NCBI RefSeq assembly: GCF_002015075.1
Contig: NZ_MUXZ01000030.1
Span: forward strand, 1-51,001
From: Canicola haemoglobinophilus
Lineage (GTDB): Bacteria > Pseudomonadota > Gammaproteobacteria > Enterobacterales > Pasteurellaceae
Reading direction: 5' to 3'
DNA: 51,001 nt
The notes beneath the pieces were generated by a model. The model was not told the DNA's origin and searched no databases. It saw nothing but the letters and a program-made list of their open reading frames with translations. Below are positions 25,225 through 33,272 of this stretch, piece by piece. The position numbers were made by a program, and so were the translations under genes. Position 1 is the stretch's first letter; each line of letters opens with the position of its first letter.

Positions 25225-27096
25225 ATGAAAATTATTAATAAATTAGAAGAGTGGATTGGGGGAGTCACGTTCCTCATTATATTTGCTATTCTTCTTGCCC
25301 AAATTATTTCTCGTCAAGTATTTCACTCCCCATTAATTTGGAGTGAAGAATTGGCAAAAATTCTTTTTACTTATGTTGGTATGCTTGGTATTTCCATGGC
25401 TATACGTTCTCAACAACATGTGTATATTGATTTTGTGACTAACTTTATGTCAGAAAGAATGAGAAGATTCGCAAATACTTTAGCGCAAATTCTTATTTTT
25501 ATCTGTATTGTACTATTTATGCATCTGGGCTATAAAGCTTGGGACTCCGAATTTTTCCCTCTAGAAGCATTAAAAGTAGCTCTTGGTGTTGATGAGTTAA
25601 CGAGAAAATGGCTGTATGCTAGCTTACCTTTGATTTCTTGCTTAATGCTATTTCGTTTTTTACAAGCTCAGGCTGAGAATTTCAAAAATAAATTAAGCTA
25701 TTTACCAGCAACGTTCTTTATTGTGAGTTTCGTGATTATTGCAGCTATTTTATTTATTCAACCTGACTTATTTAAAGCATTAAGAATTTATAACTATGTC
25801 AAGTTTGACTCAAGTACAACAGTATCGATTGTTCTACTTGTATGGCTATTTATTATGTTTATGGGGACTCCTGTGGGGTGGGCATTATTTATTGCAACTA
25901 TTTTATATTTTGCAATGACCAGATGGAATACAGTGAATTCTGCCTCAAATAAATTGGTCGATAGTTTAGACAGCTTTACATTACTGTCTGTGCCATTCTT
26001 TATTCTAACTGGTATTTTGATGAATACTGGTGGTATTACTGAACGTATTTTCGATTTTGCAAAAGCATTATTGGGTCATTATACTGGTGGTATGGGACAT
26101 GTGAATATTGGTGCGAGTCTAATTTTCTCTGGAATGTCTGGATCGGCATTAGCAGATGCGGGTGGATTAGGTCAGCTAGAGATTAAAGCAATGCGTGATG
26201 CTGGTTATGATGATGATATTTGTGGTGGTATCACTGCTGCATCTTGCATTATTGGACCTCTTGTCCCACCAAGTATTGCAATGATCATCTATGGTGTAAT
26301 AGCTAATGAATCTATCGCAAAATTATTCATTGCGGGCTTTGTTCCTGGGGTATTAGTCACTATAGCATTAATGATAATGAACTACCTCGTTTCTAAAAAA
26401 CGTGGATACCCAAGAACACCTAAGGCAAGTCTACAAGAGCGTTGTACTGCATTTAAGAAAGCTATTTGGGCAATTTTGACTCCAGTTCTTATTATAGGTG
26501 GTATTTTCTCTGGTTTATTTACTCCAACAGAAGCTGCGGTTATCGCTGCTGCATACTCAATTATTATTGGAATGTTTGTTTATAAAGAATTAACTTTAAA
26601 AATGCTATTCCAAAGTTGTGTTGAAGCTATGGCAATTACAGGTGTTACAGCATTAATGGTAATGTGTGTGACTTTCTTTGGGGATATGATTGCTCGAGAG
26701 CAAGTGGCAATGCGTATAGCTGAATTATTTATCACTGTTGCGGATAGTCAAATTACAGTATTAATAATGATGAACTTGCTATTATTGTTCTTAGGTATGT
26801 TTATCGATGCATTAGCGCTACAATTCTTGGTATTACCAATGCTAATTCCAATTGCAATGCATTTTGGTATTGATTTAGTTTTCTTTGGTGTTATGACAAC
26901 ATTAAATATGATGATTGGTATTTTAACACCACCAATGGGAATGGCATTATTTGTGGTTGCTCGAGTTGGTAATATGTCAGTAAGTACTGTGACAAAAGGA
27001 GTATTACCATTCTTAATCCCAATTTTTGCAACTTTAGTTTTGATAACAGTTTTCCCACAAATAATTACTTTTATACCTAATCTATTAATGCCATAG
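25225..27096 (+). CDS. siaT: Sialic acid TRAP transporter, fused small and large permease SiaT (SiaQM)
   Basis: Inner-membrane component of the Na+-dependent tripartite transporter for Neu5Ac; it works with the binding protein SiaP. The 623-residue protein fuses the DctQ-like small subunit (about residues 1-165, four membrane helices, WSEELAKILFTYVGMLG) through a linker helix to the DctM-like large subunit (about 190-623). The latter has GTPVGWALFIA, LTGILMNTGGITERIF, SGMSGSALADAGGLG and GPLVPPSIAMIIYG. The fused layout is as in H. influenzae. The ribosome binding site AGGAGTATCT precedes the ATG. It precedes siaP, the reverse of the order I recall for H. influenzae, and has its own terminator. 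Confidence 0.95.
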   Translation: MKIINKLEEWIGGVTFLIIFAILLAQIISRQVFHSPLIWSEELAKILFTYVGMLGISMAIRSQQHVYIDFVTNFMSERMRRFANTLAQILIFICIVLFMHLGYKAWDSEFFPLEALKVALGVDELTRKWLYASLPLISCLMLFRFLQAQAENFKNKLSYLPATFFIVSFVIIAAILFIQPDLFKALRIYNYVKFDSSTTVSIVLLVWLFIMFMGTPVGWALFIATILYFAMTRWNTVNSASNKLVDSLDSFTLLSVPFFILTGILMNTGGITERIFDFAKALLGHYTGGMGHVNIGASLIFSGMSGSALADAGGLGQLEIKAMRDAGYDDDICGGITAASCIIGPLVPPSIAMIIYGVIANESIAKLFIAGFVPGVLVTIALMIMNYLVSKKRGYPRTPKASLQERCTAFKKAIWAILTPVLIIGGIFSGLFTPTEAAVIAAAYSIIIGMFVYKELTLKMLFQSCVEAMAITGVTALMVMCVTFFGDMIAREQVAMRIAELFITVADSQITVLIMMNLLLLFLGMFIDALALQFLVLPMLIPIAMHFGIDLVFFGVMTTLNMMIGILTPPMGMALFVVARVGNMSVSTVTKGVLPFLIPIFATLVLITVFPQIITFIPNLLMP

Positions 27097-27111
27097 CATT
27101 GATAGTGAGAA

Positions 27112-27150
27112 AAGGGCAGAAATTTGAATATTTCTGCCCTTAGTTTTTTA
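27112..27150 (+). terminator. Terminator between siaT and siaP
   Basis: A 12-bp perfect stem AAGGGCAGAAAT / ATTTCTGCCCTT (27112-27123, 27130-27141) is followed by a T run. It separates siaT from siaP, so siaP needs its own promoter. Confidence 0.88.
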
Positions 27151-27278
27151 TAAAGCAAAATATTCTAAATGTGAAATTGGAGTATTCTTTCAAACTTGAA
27201 GGAATGCGAACATATTGAAAAACAAGCAGTTATGCCTGTGTCATGATTTTTGCTTAAATTTCTATTTTTTTCTAGTTT

Positions 27279-27294
27279 TGTGACACACTTCTCA
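27279..27294. promoter_or_regulatory. CRP-like site upstream of siaP
   Basis: TGTGACACACTTCTCA matches TGTGA-N6-TCACA at nine of ten half-site positions. It ends four bases before SiaR-like operator 3, repeating the CRP/operator adjacency of the nanE-siaT region. The 310-base siaT-siaP gap otherwise holds only the terminator. Confidence 0.6.
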
Positions 27295-27298
27295 GAAA

Positions 27299-27313
27299 TG
27301 AAATAATACTTCA
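27299..27313. promoter_or_regulatory. Candidate SiaR operator 3
   Basis: TGAAATAATACTTCA lies within a longer palindrome AAATGAA/TTCATTT (27297-27315), 94 bases before siaP. It fits the shared pattern TGAARTANNRCTTCA. Confidence 0.65.
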
Positions 27314-27406
27314 TTTATTATATGTCTCGAATAGGATGCTATATATGTTGCGTCTTATTATAAAAATCCCTCTAAGTCATCTCTAAATTGTTTAAGGAGA
27401 ATTACA

Positions 27407-28390
27407 ATGAAATTAAATAAAATTGCATTAGCAACATTATGCTTAGGTATGTCTGCATCTGTTTTTGCTGCGGATTATGATCTTAAATTCGGTATGGTAG
27501 CTGGAACCAGTTCCAATGAATATAAAGCTGTTGAGTTCTTTGCAAAAGAAGTAAAAGAAAAATCTAATGGTAAAATTGAGATTTCTATTTATCCTAGCGC
27601 TCAATTAGGTGATGACCGTGTAATGTTAAAACAACTTAAAGATGGTGCATTAGACTTTACTTTAGGTGAATCAGCTCGTTTCCAAATTTTCTATCCAGAA
27701 GCTGAAGTATTTGCGTTACCTTATATGATTCCTAATTTTGATATCGCGAAAAAAGCAGTATTAGAAACTGAATTTGGTAAAAATTTATTCAAAAAAATTA
27801 ACAAAGAATTAGGTGTTAGCGTATTATCTGTTGCTTATAACGGTACTCGTCAAACAACATCAAACAAAGCAATTAATTCAATTGAAGATATGAAAGGTTT
27901 GAAATTACGTGTACCTAATGCTGCAACAAACTTAGCATTTGCTAAATATGTAGGTGCATCACCAACACCAATGGCGTTCTCAGAAGTTTATCTTGCATTG
28001 CAAACAAATTCTGTTGATGGTCAAGAAAACCCATTACCAACTATTCAAGCGCAAAAATTCTATGAAGTTCAAAAATATTTAGCTTTAACAAATCATATTT
28101 TGAACGACCAATTATACTTAGTAAGCAATGAAACTTTTGCTGAACTTCCAAAAGACTTACAAAAAGTTGTACAAGATGCTTCAGCTAAAGCTGCTGAATA
28201 TCATACAAAATTATTCGTAGACGGTGAAAAAGAGTTAGTGGATTTCTTTAAATCTAAAGGTGTAACAGTAACTATGCCTGATGCGAAACCATTTAAAGCA
28301 GCGTTAAAACCATACTATGATGAATACCTACAAAAAAATGGTGAAGTTGGTAAACAAGCTATTACAGAAATTGAAGCTCTAACTAAATAA
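27407..28390 (+). CDS. siaP: Sialic acid-binding periplasmic protein SiaP (TRAP-T)
   Basis: DctP-family substrate-binding protein that delivers Neu5Ac to SiaT. The 327-residue precursor has a signal peptide cleaved after A23 (SVFA/ADYDLKFGMVAG). The mature region shows TSSNEYKAVEFFAKEVKEKS, the arginine segment AYNGTRQTTSNKAI and the GLKLRVPNAATNLAFAKY segment, whose arginine corresponds to the conserved carboxylate-binding Arg of SiaP. The ribosome binding site AAGGAGAATT is excellent. Codon use is that of a highly expressed gene. It is preceded by candidate CRP and SiaR sites and followed by a hairpin at 28398-28425. Confidence 0.97.
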   Translation: MKLNKIALATLCLGMSASVFAADYDLKFGMVAGTSSNEYKAVEFFAKEVKEKSNGKIEISIYPSAQLGDDRVMLKQLKDGALDFTLGESARFQIFYPEAEVFALPYMIPNFDIAKKAVLETEFGKNLFKKINKELGVSVLSVAYNGTRQTTSNKAINSIEDMKGLKLRVPNAATNLAFAKYVGASPTPMAFSEVYLALQTNSVDGQENPLPTIQAQKFYEVQKYLALTNHILNDQLYLVSNETFAELPKDLQKVVQDASAKAAEYHTKLFVDGEKELVDFFKSKGVTVTMPDAKPFKAALKPYYDEYLQKNGEVGKQAITEIEALTK

Positions 28391-28397
28391 TTTATCT

Positions 28398-28437
28398 GTG
28401 CTCTTACGATTAGTTGTAAGAGCACATCCATTTTTTA
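28398..28437 (+). terminator. Hairpin after siaP
   Basis: A 10-bp perfect stem GTGCTCTTAC / GTAAGAGCAC (28398-28407, 28416-28425) is followed after five bases by a T run. It may be a partial terminator setting siaP expression above nanM, or may stabilise siaP mRNA. Confidence 0.65.
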
Positions 28438-28494
28438 TTCGTTTATGCTGTATACAAACGATTCATTATTTTAATCTAACGACAGAGGTCGAAT

Positions 28495-29712
28495 ATGAAA
28501 AAATCACTTTTAGTATTACCTGTTGCACTTGCTGTTCTTACTGCTTGTTCTGCTAATACAGCTCCTGTTGCTAGCGCTCCTGCAGCAACACCAGCTCCAG
28601 CAGTGGCAGTATCAAAAGGTGTTTATCCAGATTTACCAGTAGGTATTAAAAATGGTGCTGGTGCATTAGTCGGTGATACAGTTTATGTAGGTTTAGGTAC
28701 TGCAGGCGATAAATTCTATTCATTGAACTTAAAAGAAAAAGGTGCTCAATGGCAAGAGTTACCAGCATTCCCAGGTGGTGCTCGTAATCAACCCGTATCG
28801 GCAGCTATTGACGGTAAACTTTATGTATTTGGTGGAATGCAAAATACTGATGTAGCTGCCAACCAAATCATCAATGATGTGCATGTTTATAACCCTGCTA
28901 ATAACACTTGGACAAAATTAGAGACTCGATCACCACGCTCAGCTTCTGTTGGTGCAAGTGCGGTAGCAAAAGACGGTAAAATTTATTTTGTTGGTGGCGT
29001 GAACCATGTGATTTGGAATGGCTTATTCCAAGATGTGAAAGCCGCTGCTGGAACTAAAGAAGGCGATGAGAAAAAAGCAGCTGAAGCACCAATTTATGAT
29101 GCATATTTCAACCTTCGTCATCAAGATTTCTTCTTCAATTCAGATATCTTAAGTTATGAGCCAGCAACCAATGTTTGGCATAATGAAGGGCACTTCCCAT
29201 ATTCTGGTCGTGCTGGTGCAGCCATCGCAGTGAAAGGCAACAAATTATTAGTGGTCAATGGCGAAGTGAAAGCGGGTGTTCGTACAGACACAACAGAATT
29301 AGGTACATTTGGCAAAAATGGAATTACTTGGAAACAATTAGGCAAATTACCTGCACCAAAAGGCTATGTTCAGCAAGAAGGTATTGCTGGTGGTATGGGT
29401 GGTTATACCAATGGCCATTATATTGTAACAGGTGGAGCAAACTTCCCTGGTGTCCGTGCAAGCTATGACAAAGGTGTTAATGATCACCGTAAAGCAGGTG
29501 CGAAGAAAACTTTCCATAATGCGGTTTATACCTTGAATGAGAAAAATGGCTCTTGGAAAATCGTTGGAGAGTATCCAATTAATATCGCCTATGGTGTAGC
29601 ACTTCCATATAACAACAAAGTGTTGATGGTTGGTGGTGAAACTGACGGTGGTAAAGCCTTAACAGAAGTGAAATTAATGAGTTTTGATGGCAAAAAAGTT
29701 GTTGTTGAATAA
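28495..29712 (+). CDS. nanM: N-acetylneuraminate epimerase (mutarotase) NanM
   Basis: Kelch-type beta-propeller that converts alpha-Neu5Ac, as released by sialidases, to the beta anomer before uptake. It has 405 residues. Kelch blades are visible as repeats such as DGKLYVFGGMQNTD, DGKIYFVGGVNHV and NNKVLMVGGETDGG. The N-terminus MKKSLLVLPVALAVLTACSAN is a signal peptide with a lipobox-like LTAC, so this protein may be a lipoprotein rather than freely soluble as in E. coli. An A/P-rich linker (residues 22-42) follows, typical of tethered lipoproteins. It lies 104 bases after siaP, and a terminator follows at 29731. Confidence 0.9.
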   Translation: MKKSLLVLPVALAVLTACSANTAPVASAPAATPAPAVAVSKGVYPDLPVGIKNGAGALVGDTVYVGLGTAGDKFYSLNLKEKGAQWQELPAFPGGARNQPVSAAIDGKLYVFGGMQNTDVAANQIINDVHVYNPANNTWTKLETRSPRSASVGASAVAKDGKIYFVGGVNHVIWNGLFQDVKAAAGTKEGDEKKAAEAPIYDAYFNLRHQDFFFNSDILSYEPATNVWHNEGHFPYSGRAGAAIAVKGNKLLVVNGEVKAGVRTDTTELGTFGKNGITWKQLGKLPAPKGYVQQEGIAGGMGGYTNGHYIVTGGANFPGVRASYDKGVNDHRKAGAKKTFHNAVYTLNEKNGSWKIVGEYPINIAYGVALPYNNKVLMVGGETDGGKALTEVKLMSFDGKKVVVE

Positions 29713-29730
29713 TTAAATTATCAATAACCA

Positions 29731-29760
29731 AGCCCCTGTTTATTTTCAGGGGCTTTTTCT
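29731..29760 (+). terminator. Terminator of nanM
   Basis: An 8-bp perfect stem AGCCCCTG / CAGGGGCT (29731-29738, 29747-29754) is followed by TTTTTCTTT. The next gene starts only 18 bases later, so it may rely on read-through. Confidence 0.8.
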
Positions 29761-29772
29761 TTGGAGAGTAAA

Positions 29773-30417
29773 ATGCAATTGTCAAAAAGAGAGCAATACA
29801 TTCAAGAAAAAGGAATGTTGACAGATCAACAAATGTATCAACGCTATTTAGCAAAACAAGAGGAGTTTGATAAGCAAGCAGATATATCATTAATCGGGCA
29901 TTCATTATTTGATATGTGGTCTGATTTACCCACTTATTCAGGTTTGCTGAAAAATAAAACTATGGCTAATCTTGGTGTCAGTGGAATAAGTACTTATCAA
30001 TATTTAGATATTTTAGTGCGTAAAGAGCGGATCAAATATCTAGGGAAAACCGTTTTTATTTTTCTTGGTGTGAATGATATTGTGAAAGAAATTGATTATT
30101 CGCCAAAGCAACTTATGAATTGGCTTATTGAGATTTTCCAATATTTGCAAACAATATCGCCGACGTCTGATTACTATTTACTAGGTGTAACACCTTTAAC
30201 AGAGAAGCAGAGTATTTCTAATACTCAAATCAGAAAACTTAATAATTACCTCAAAGAGAATTGCCCAATAGGTTTACATTTTATTGAAACTTATGATGCT
30301 TTTGCTGATGAAAAACAAAATTTACATACGGAACTACATACAGATGGACTTCATTTTTCTGCAAAAGGTTATGAAGTGTTATCCAACTTGCTGGAGCGGT
30401 TTATTCCTAGTGAATAA
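29773..30417 (+). CDS. SGNH/GDSL-type hydrolase in the sialic acid cluster
   Basis: A cytoplasmic 214-residue protein of the SGNH hydrolase superfamily. Block I is SLIGHSLFDMW (Ser nucleophile in GHS rather than GDS). Block II is the glycine in NLGVSG, block III is FLGVNDIV (the Asn), and block V is DGLHFSAKGYE (Asp and His). All four SGNH residues are therefore present. No signal peptide is seen. The ATG at 29773 has GGAGAG at good spacing. Its place at the end of siaP-nanM suggests action on a sialic acid ester, perhaps O-acetylated sialate, but that is inference from position. It could also be a general lysophospholipase or acetylesterase. Confidence 0.75.
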   Translation: MQLSKREQYIQEKGMLTDQQMYQRYLAKQEEFDKQADISLIGHSLFDMWSDLPTYSGLLKNKTMANLGVSGISTYQYLDILVRKERIKYLGKTVFIFLGVNDIVKEIDYSPKQLMNWLIEIFQYLQTISPTSDYYLLGVTPLTEKQSISNTQIRKLNNYLKENCPIGLHFIETYDAFADEKQNLHTELHTDGLHFSAKGYEVLSNLLERFIPSE

Positions 30418-30525
30418 AAAATATGTATTTAATTTGTGCAAATTTATGTCAATAAAACATTACCAATCAATATAAAACTCCTGTACAATAGCCCCGCTTT
30501 ATTTTTCCTATTGGCGTGCGGCTAA

Positions 30526-30588
30526 CAAAAATAATTTTTATAGACAATCTTGTGGATAAAGTGCGGTGCTTTTTTAAGATTATTTTTG
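30526..30588 (+). promoter_or_regulatory. Structured leader of pnp mRNA
   Basis: CAAAAATAAT (30526-30535) and ATTATTTTTG (30579-30588) can form a perfect 10-bp long-range stem. An overlapping alternative pairs AATCTT (30546-30551) with AAGATT (30576-30581). An uptake sequence (30559-30567 region) lies in the loop. In E. coli the pnp leader forms an RNase III-processed duplex through which PNPase controls its own mRNA; this may be the counterpart. Confidence 0.35.
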
Positions 30589-30649
30589 CTAGTCGCAAAT
30601 TGGAAAATAGAGCAATAAGATTAACTTATCAATTTATAAGGACAATATT

Positions 30650-32791
30650 GTGAATCCAATTGTTAAACAATTTAAATACGGTCAACATACCGTTACATTA
30701 GAAACTGGTGCGATTGCTCGTCAGGCTACTGCTGCAGTTATGGCTAGCATGGACGATACAACAGTTTTTGTTACTGTTGTGGCTAAAAAAGATGTCAAAG
30801 AAGGTCAGGACTTTTTCCCTCTAACAGTGAATTATCAAGAGCGTACTTATGCTGCTGGTCGTATTCCTGGTGGCTTTTTTAAACGTGAAGGTCGTCCATC
30901 TGAAGGCGAAACTTTAATTGCACGTTTAATTGACCGTCCAATTCGCCCTCTTTTCCCAGAAGGCTTTTTCAATGAAATCCAAGTGGTTGCAACTGTTGTT
31001 TCTGTGAATCCACAAATTAGCCCTGACTTAGTAGCGATGATTGGTGCATCCGCAGCTCTTTCATTATCAGGTGTGCCATTTAATGGTCCAATCGGTGCAG
31101 CTCGTGTTGGTTTTATCAATGATCAATTTGTATTAAACCCAACAATGAATGAGCAAAAACAAAGCCGCTTGGATCTTGTGGTGGCTGGTACTGACAAAGC
31201 AGTATTAATGGTTGAGTCAGAAGCAGATATTTTAACTGAAGAGCAAATGTTAGCAGCAGTTGTTTTTGGTCATCAACAACAACAAGTTGTTATTGAAGCG
31301 ATTAAAGAGTTTGCCGCTGAAGCGGGTAAACCTCGTTGGGATTGGGTTGCTCCAGAGCCAAATACAGCATTGATTGAAAAAGTGAAAGAGATTGCAGAAA
31401 GTCGTCTAGGCGATGCTTATCGTATCACTGAAAAACAATCTCGTTATGAGCAAATTGATGCAATTAAAGCTGATGTTATTGCGCAGATTACAGCAGAAGA
31501 TGTAGAAGTCAGCGAAGGAAAAATTATTGATATTTTCACCGCACTTGAAAGTCAAATTGTGCGTGGACGCATTTTAAAAGGCGAACCTCGTATTGACGGT
31601 CGTACAGTGGATACCGTGCGTGCTTTAGATATTTGCACAGGTGTGTTACCTCGTACTCATGGTTCTGCGATTTTTACTCGTGGCGAAACACAAGCATTAG
31701 CAGTAGCAACGCTAGGTACTGAACGTGATGCTCAAATTATTGATGAATTGACTGGTGAACGTTCAGATCATTTCTTATTCCACTACAATTTCCCTCCATA
31801 CTCAGTGTGTGAAACCGGTATGATTGGTTCTCCTAAACGCCGTGAAATTGGACATGGTCGCCTTGCTAAACGTGGTGTTGCAGCAGTAATGCCTAGCTTG
31901 GCTGAATTCCCATATGTAGTACGTGTTGTATCTGAAATTACTGAATCCAATGGTTCTTCTTCAATGGCATCTGTATGTGGCGCTTCTCTTGCCTTAATGG
32001 ATGCAGGTGTGCCAATTAAAGCTGCTGTGGCTGGTATTGCAATGGGACTTGTGAAAGAAGAAGATAACTTTGTAGTGCTTTCTGATATTTTAGGTGATGA
32101 AGATCATTTGGGTGACATGGACTTTAAAGTTGCTGGTACCCGTGAAGGTGTGACCGCACTTCAAATGGACATCAAAATTGAAGGTATCACTGCAGAAATT
32201 ATGCAAATTGCCTTGAACCAAGCGAAAAGCGCACGTATGCATATTTTAGGTGTTATGGAGCAAGCTATTCCTGCGCCAAGAGAAGATATTTCTGACTTTG
32301 CTCCACGTATTTATACAATGAAAATTGATCCGAAGAAAATCAAAGATGTGATTGGTAAAGGTGGCGCAACAATTCGCTCTTTAACGGAAGAAACTGGCAC
32401 ATCTATTGATATTGATGATGATGGTACAGTGAAAATTGCTGCTGTGGACAAAAATGCAGTGAAAGAGGTAATGGCGCGTATCGAAGACATTACGGCTGAA
32501 GTGGAAGCAGGTGCAGTTTATAAAGGTAAGGTAACTCGTCTCGCTGACTTTGGTGCTTTCGTTGCTTTAGTGGGCAACAAAGAGGGACTTGTACATATTT
32601 CTCAAATTGCTGAAGAGCGTGTTGAGAAAGTAAGTGATTATCTTGCTGTTGGTCAAGAAGTCATGGTTAAAGTGGTAGAAATTGATCGTCAAGGTCGTAT
32701 CCGTTTAACGATGAAAGAGCTAGCAAAAGAGCAAGCTCAAAATGAAGAAACTCTTTCACAATCAGAAGAGATTTCTCCAGTTCAAGAGTAA
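30650..32791 (+). CDS. pnp: Polyribonucleotide nucleotidyltransferase (PNPase)
   Basis: Phosphorolytic 3'-5' exoribonuclease of the RNA degradosome. It has 713 residues. Two RNase PH domains occupy about 1-220 and 310-540 (FFKREGRPSEGETLIARLIDRP, FLFHYNFPPYSVCETG), joined by a helical domain. A KH domain lies near 553-612 (IKDVIGKGGATIRSLTEETG) and an S1 domain near 620-690 (YKGKVTRLADFGAFVAL). The start is GTG at 30650 after AAGGAC. The upstream gene is the SGNH hydrolase, not rpsO as in E. coli. Confidence 0.97.
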   Translation: MNPIVKQFKYGQHTVTLETGAIARQATAAVMASMDDTTVFVTVVAKKDVKEGQDFFPLTVNYQERTYAAGRIPGGFFKREGRPSEGETLIARLIDRPIRPLFPEGFFNEIQVVATVVSVNPQISPDLVAMIGASAALSLSGVPFNGPIGAARVGFINDQFVLNPTMNEQKQSRLDLVVAGTDKAVLMVESEADILTEEQMLAAVVFGHQQQQVVIEAIKEFAAEAGKPRWDWVAPEPNTALIEKVKEIAESRLGDAYRITEKQSRYEQIDAIKADVIAQITAEDVEVSEGKIIDIFTALESQIVRGRILKGEPRIDGRTVDTVRALDICTGVLPRTHGSAIFTRGETQALAVATLGTERDAQIIDELTGERSDHFLFHYNFPPYSVCETGMIGSPKRREIGHGRLAKRGVAAVMPSLAEFPYVVRVVSEITESNGSSSMASVCGASLALMDAGVPIKAAVAGIAMGLVKEEDNFVVLSDILGDEDHLGDMDFKVAGTREGVTALQMDIKIEGITAEIMQIALNQAKSARMHILGVMEQAIPAPREDISDFAPRIYTMKIDPKKIKDVIGKGGATIRSLTEETGTSIDIDDDGTVKIAAVDKNAVKEVMARIEDITAEVEAGAVYKGKVTRLADFGAFVALVGNKEGLVHISQIAEERVEKVSDYLAVGQEVMVKVVEIDRQGRIRLTMKELAKEQAQNEETLSQSEEISPVQE

Positions 32792-32811
32792 ATTTAATTG
32801 AAATAAATTTG

Positions 32812-32836
32812 GGGGCAAATTATATTTGCCCCTGTA
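32812..32836 (+). terminator. Hairpin after pnp
   Basis: A 9-bp perfect stem GGGGCAAAT / ATTTGCCCC (32812-32820, 32824-32832) is followed by TGTAAATTTT. The T run is interrupted, so termination may be partial. Confidence 0.6.
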
Positions 32837-32946
32837 AATTTTATTATTTCTGACGATTTTTTCTTATAGTGGTGTAGCAGAATGAAGTATTTTGCGATGC
32901 CGTCTAAAATATTACTATAATGACTTTCAGTAATATAATTTTTTAA

Positions 32947-33243
32947 ATGCGCTATTTATTAAAGCTAAGATATTTAACAAATGTCTCTTTTTCTTCGTTG
33001 TTATTTGAACAACAATGAGATTTTAATAGAAGCCATTTATCCAGCAAAACAAAACTCAATATAAACAAGCAAATCGGGTTTTATACCAAAGCTTGTGTTT
33101 TTGATTAGGTGCGTAGTTTCCTTGAGTATCGTTTTGCCGAGCTTGCTACTCGATTAGCAAGTCATAATCCAGAGAGAACTCAAGCTGGATTACCTGTTGT
33201 GAAACGAACTTTACAACTATTAGTTAACCTGAAAGCATATTGA
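32947..33243 (+). pseudogene. Decayed gene between pnp and deaD, possibly an nlpI relic
   Basis: The 481 bases from pnp to deaD contain no intact gene. At 32947 an ATG opens MRYLLKLRYLTNVSFSSLLF, a membrane or signal-like start that stops after 23 codons. Downstream (33121-33243) the frame reads LEYRFAELATRLASHNPERT and continues to a TGA, resembling a normal protein C-terminus. In enterobacteria nlpI, a TPR lipoprotein gene, stands between pnp and deaD. E-(Y/H)-R-(F/Y)-A in the tail is faintly like the NlpI end (EHRYALLEL). The identification is weak; that coding sequence has decayed here is more secure. Confidence 0.4.
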
Positions 33244-33272
33244 GCTTTCCTTTTTACATTCGAGTATTTTTA

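Noticed and set aside
29579..29905. A 108-codon open frame on the minus strand across the nanM terminator
   Set aside because: It runs through the terminator hairpin, overlaps two plus-strand genes, and has no recognisable features.
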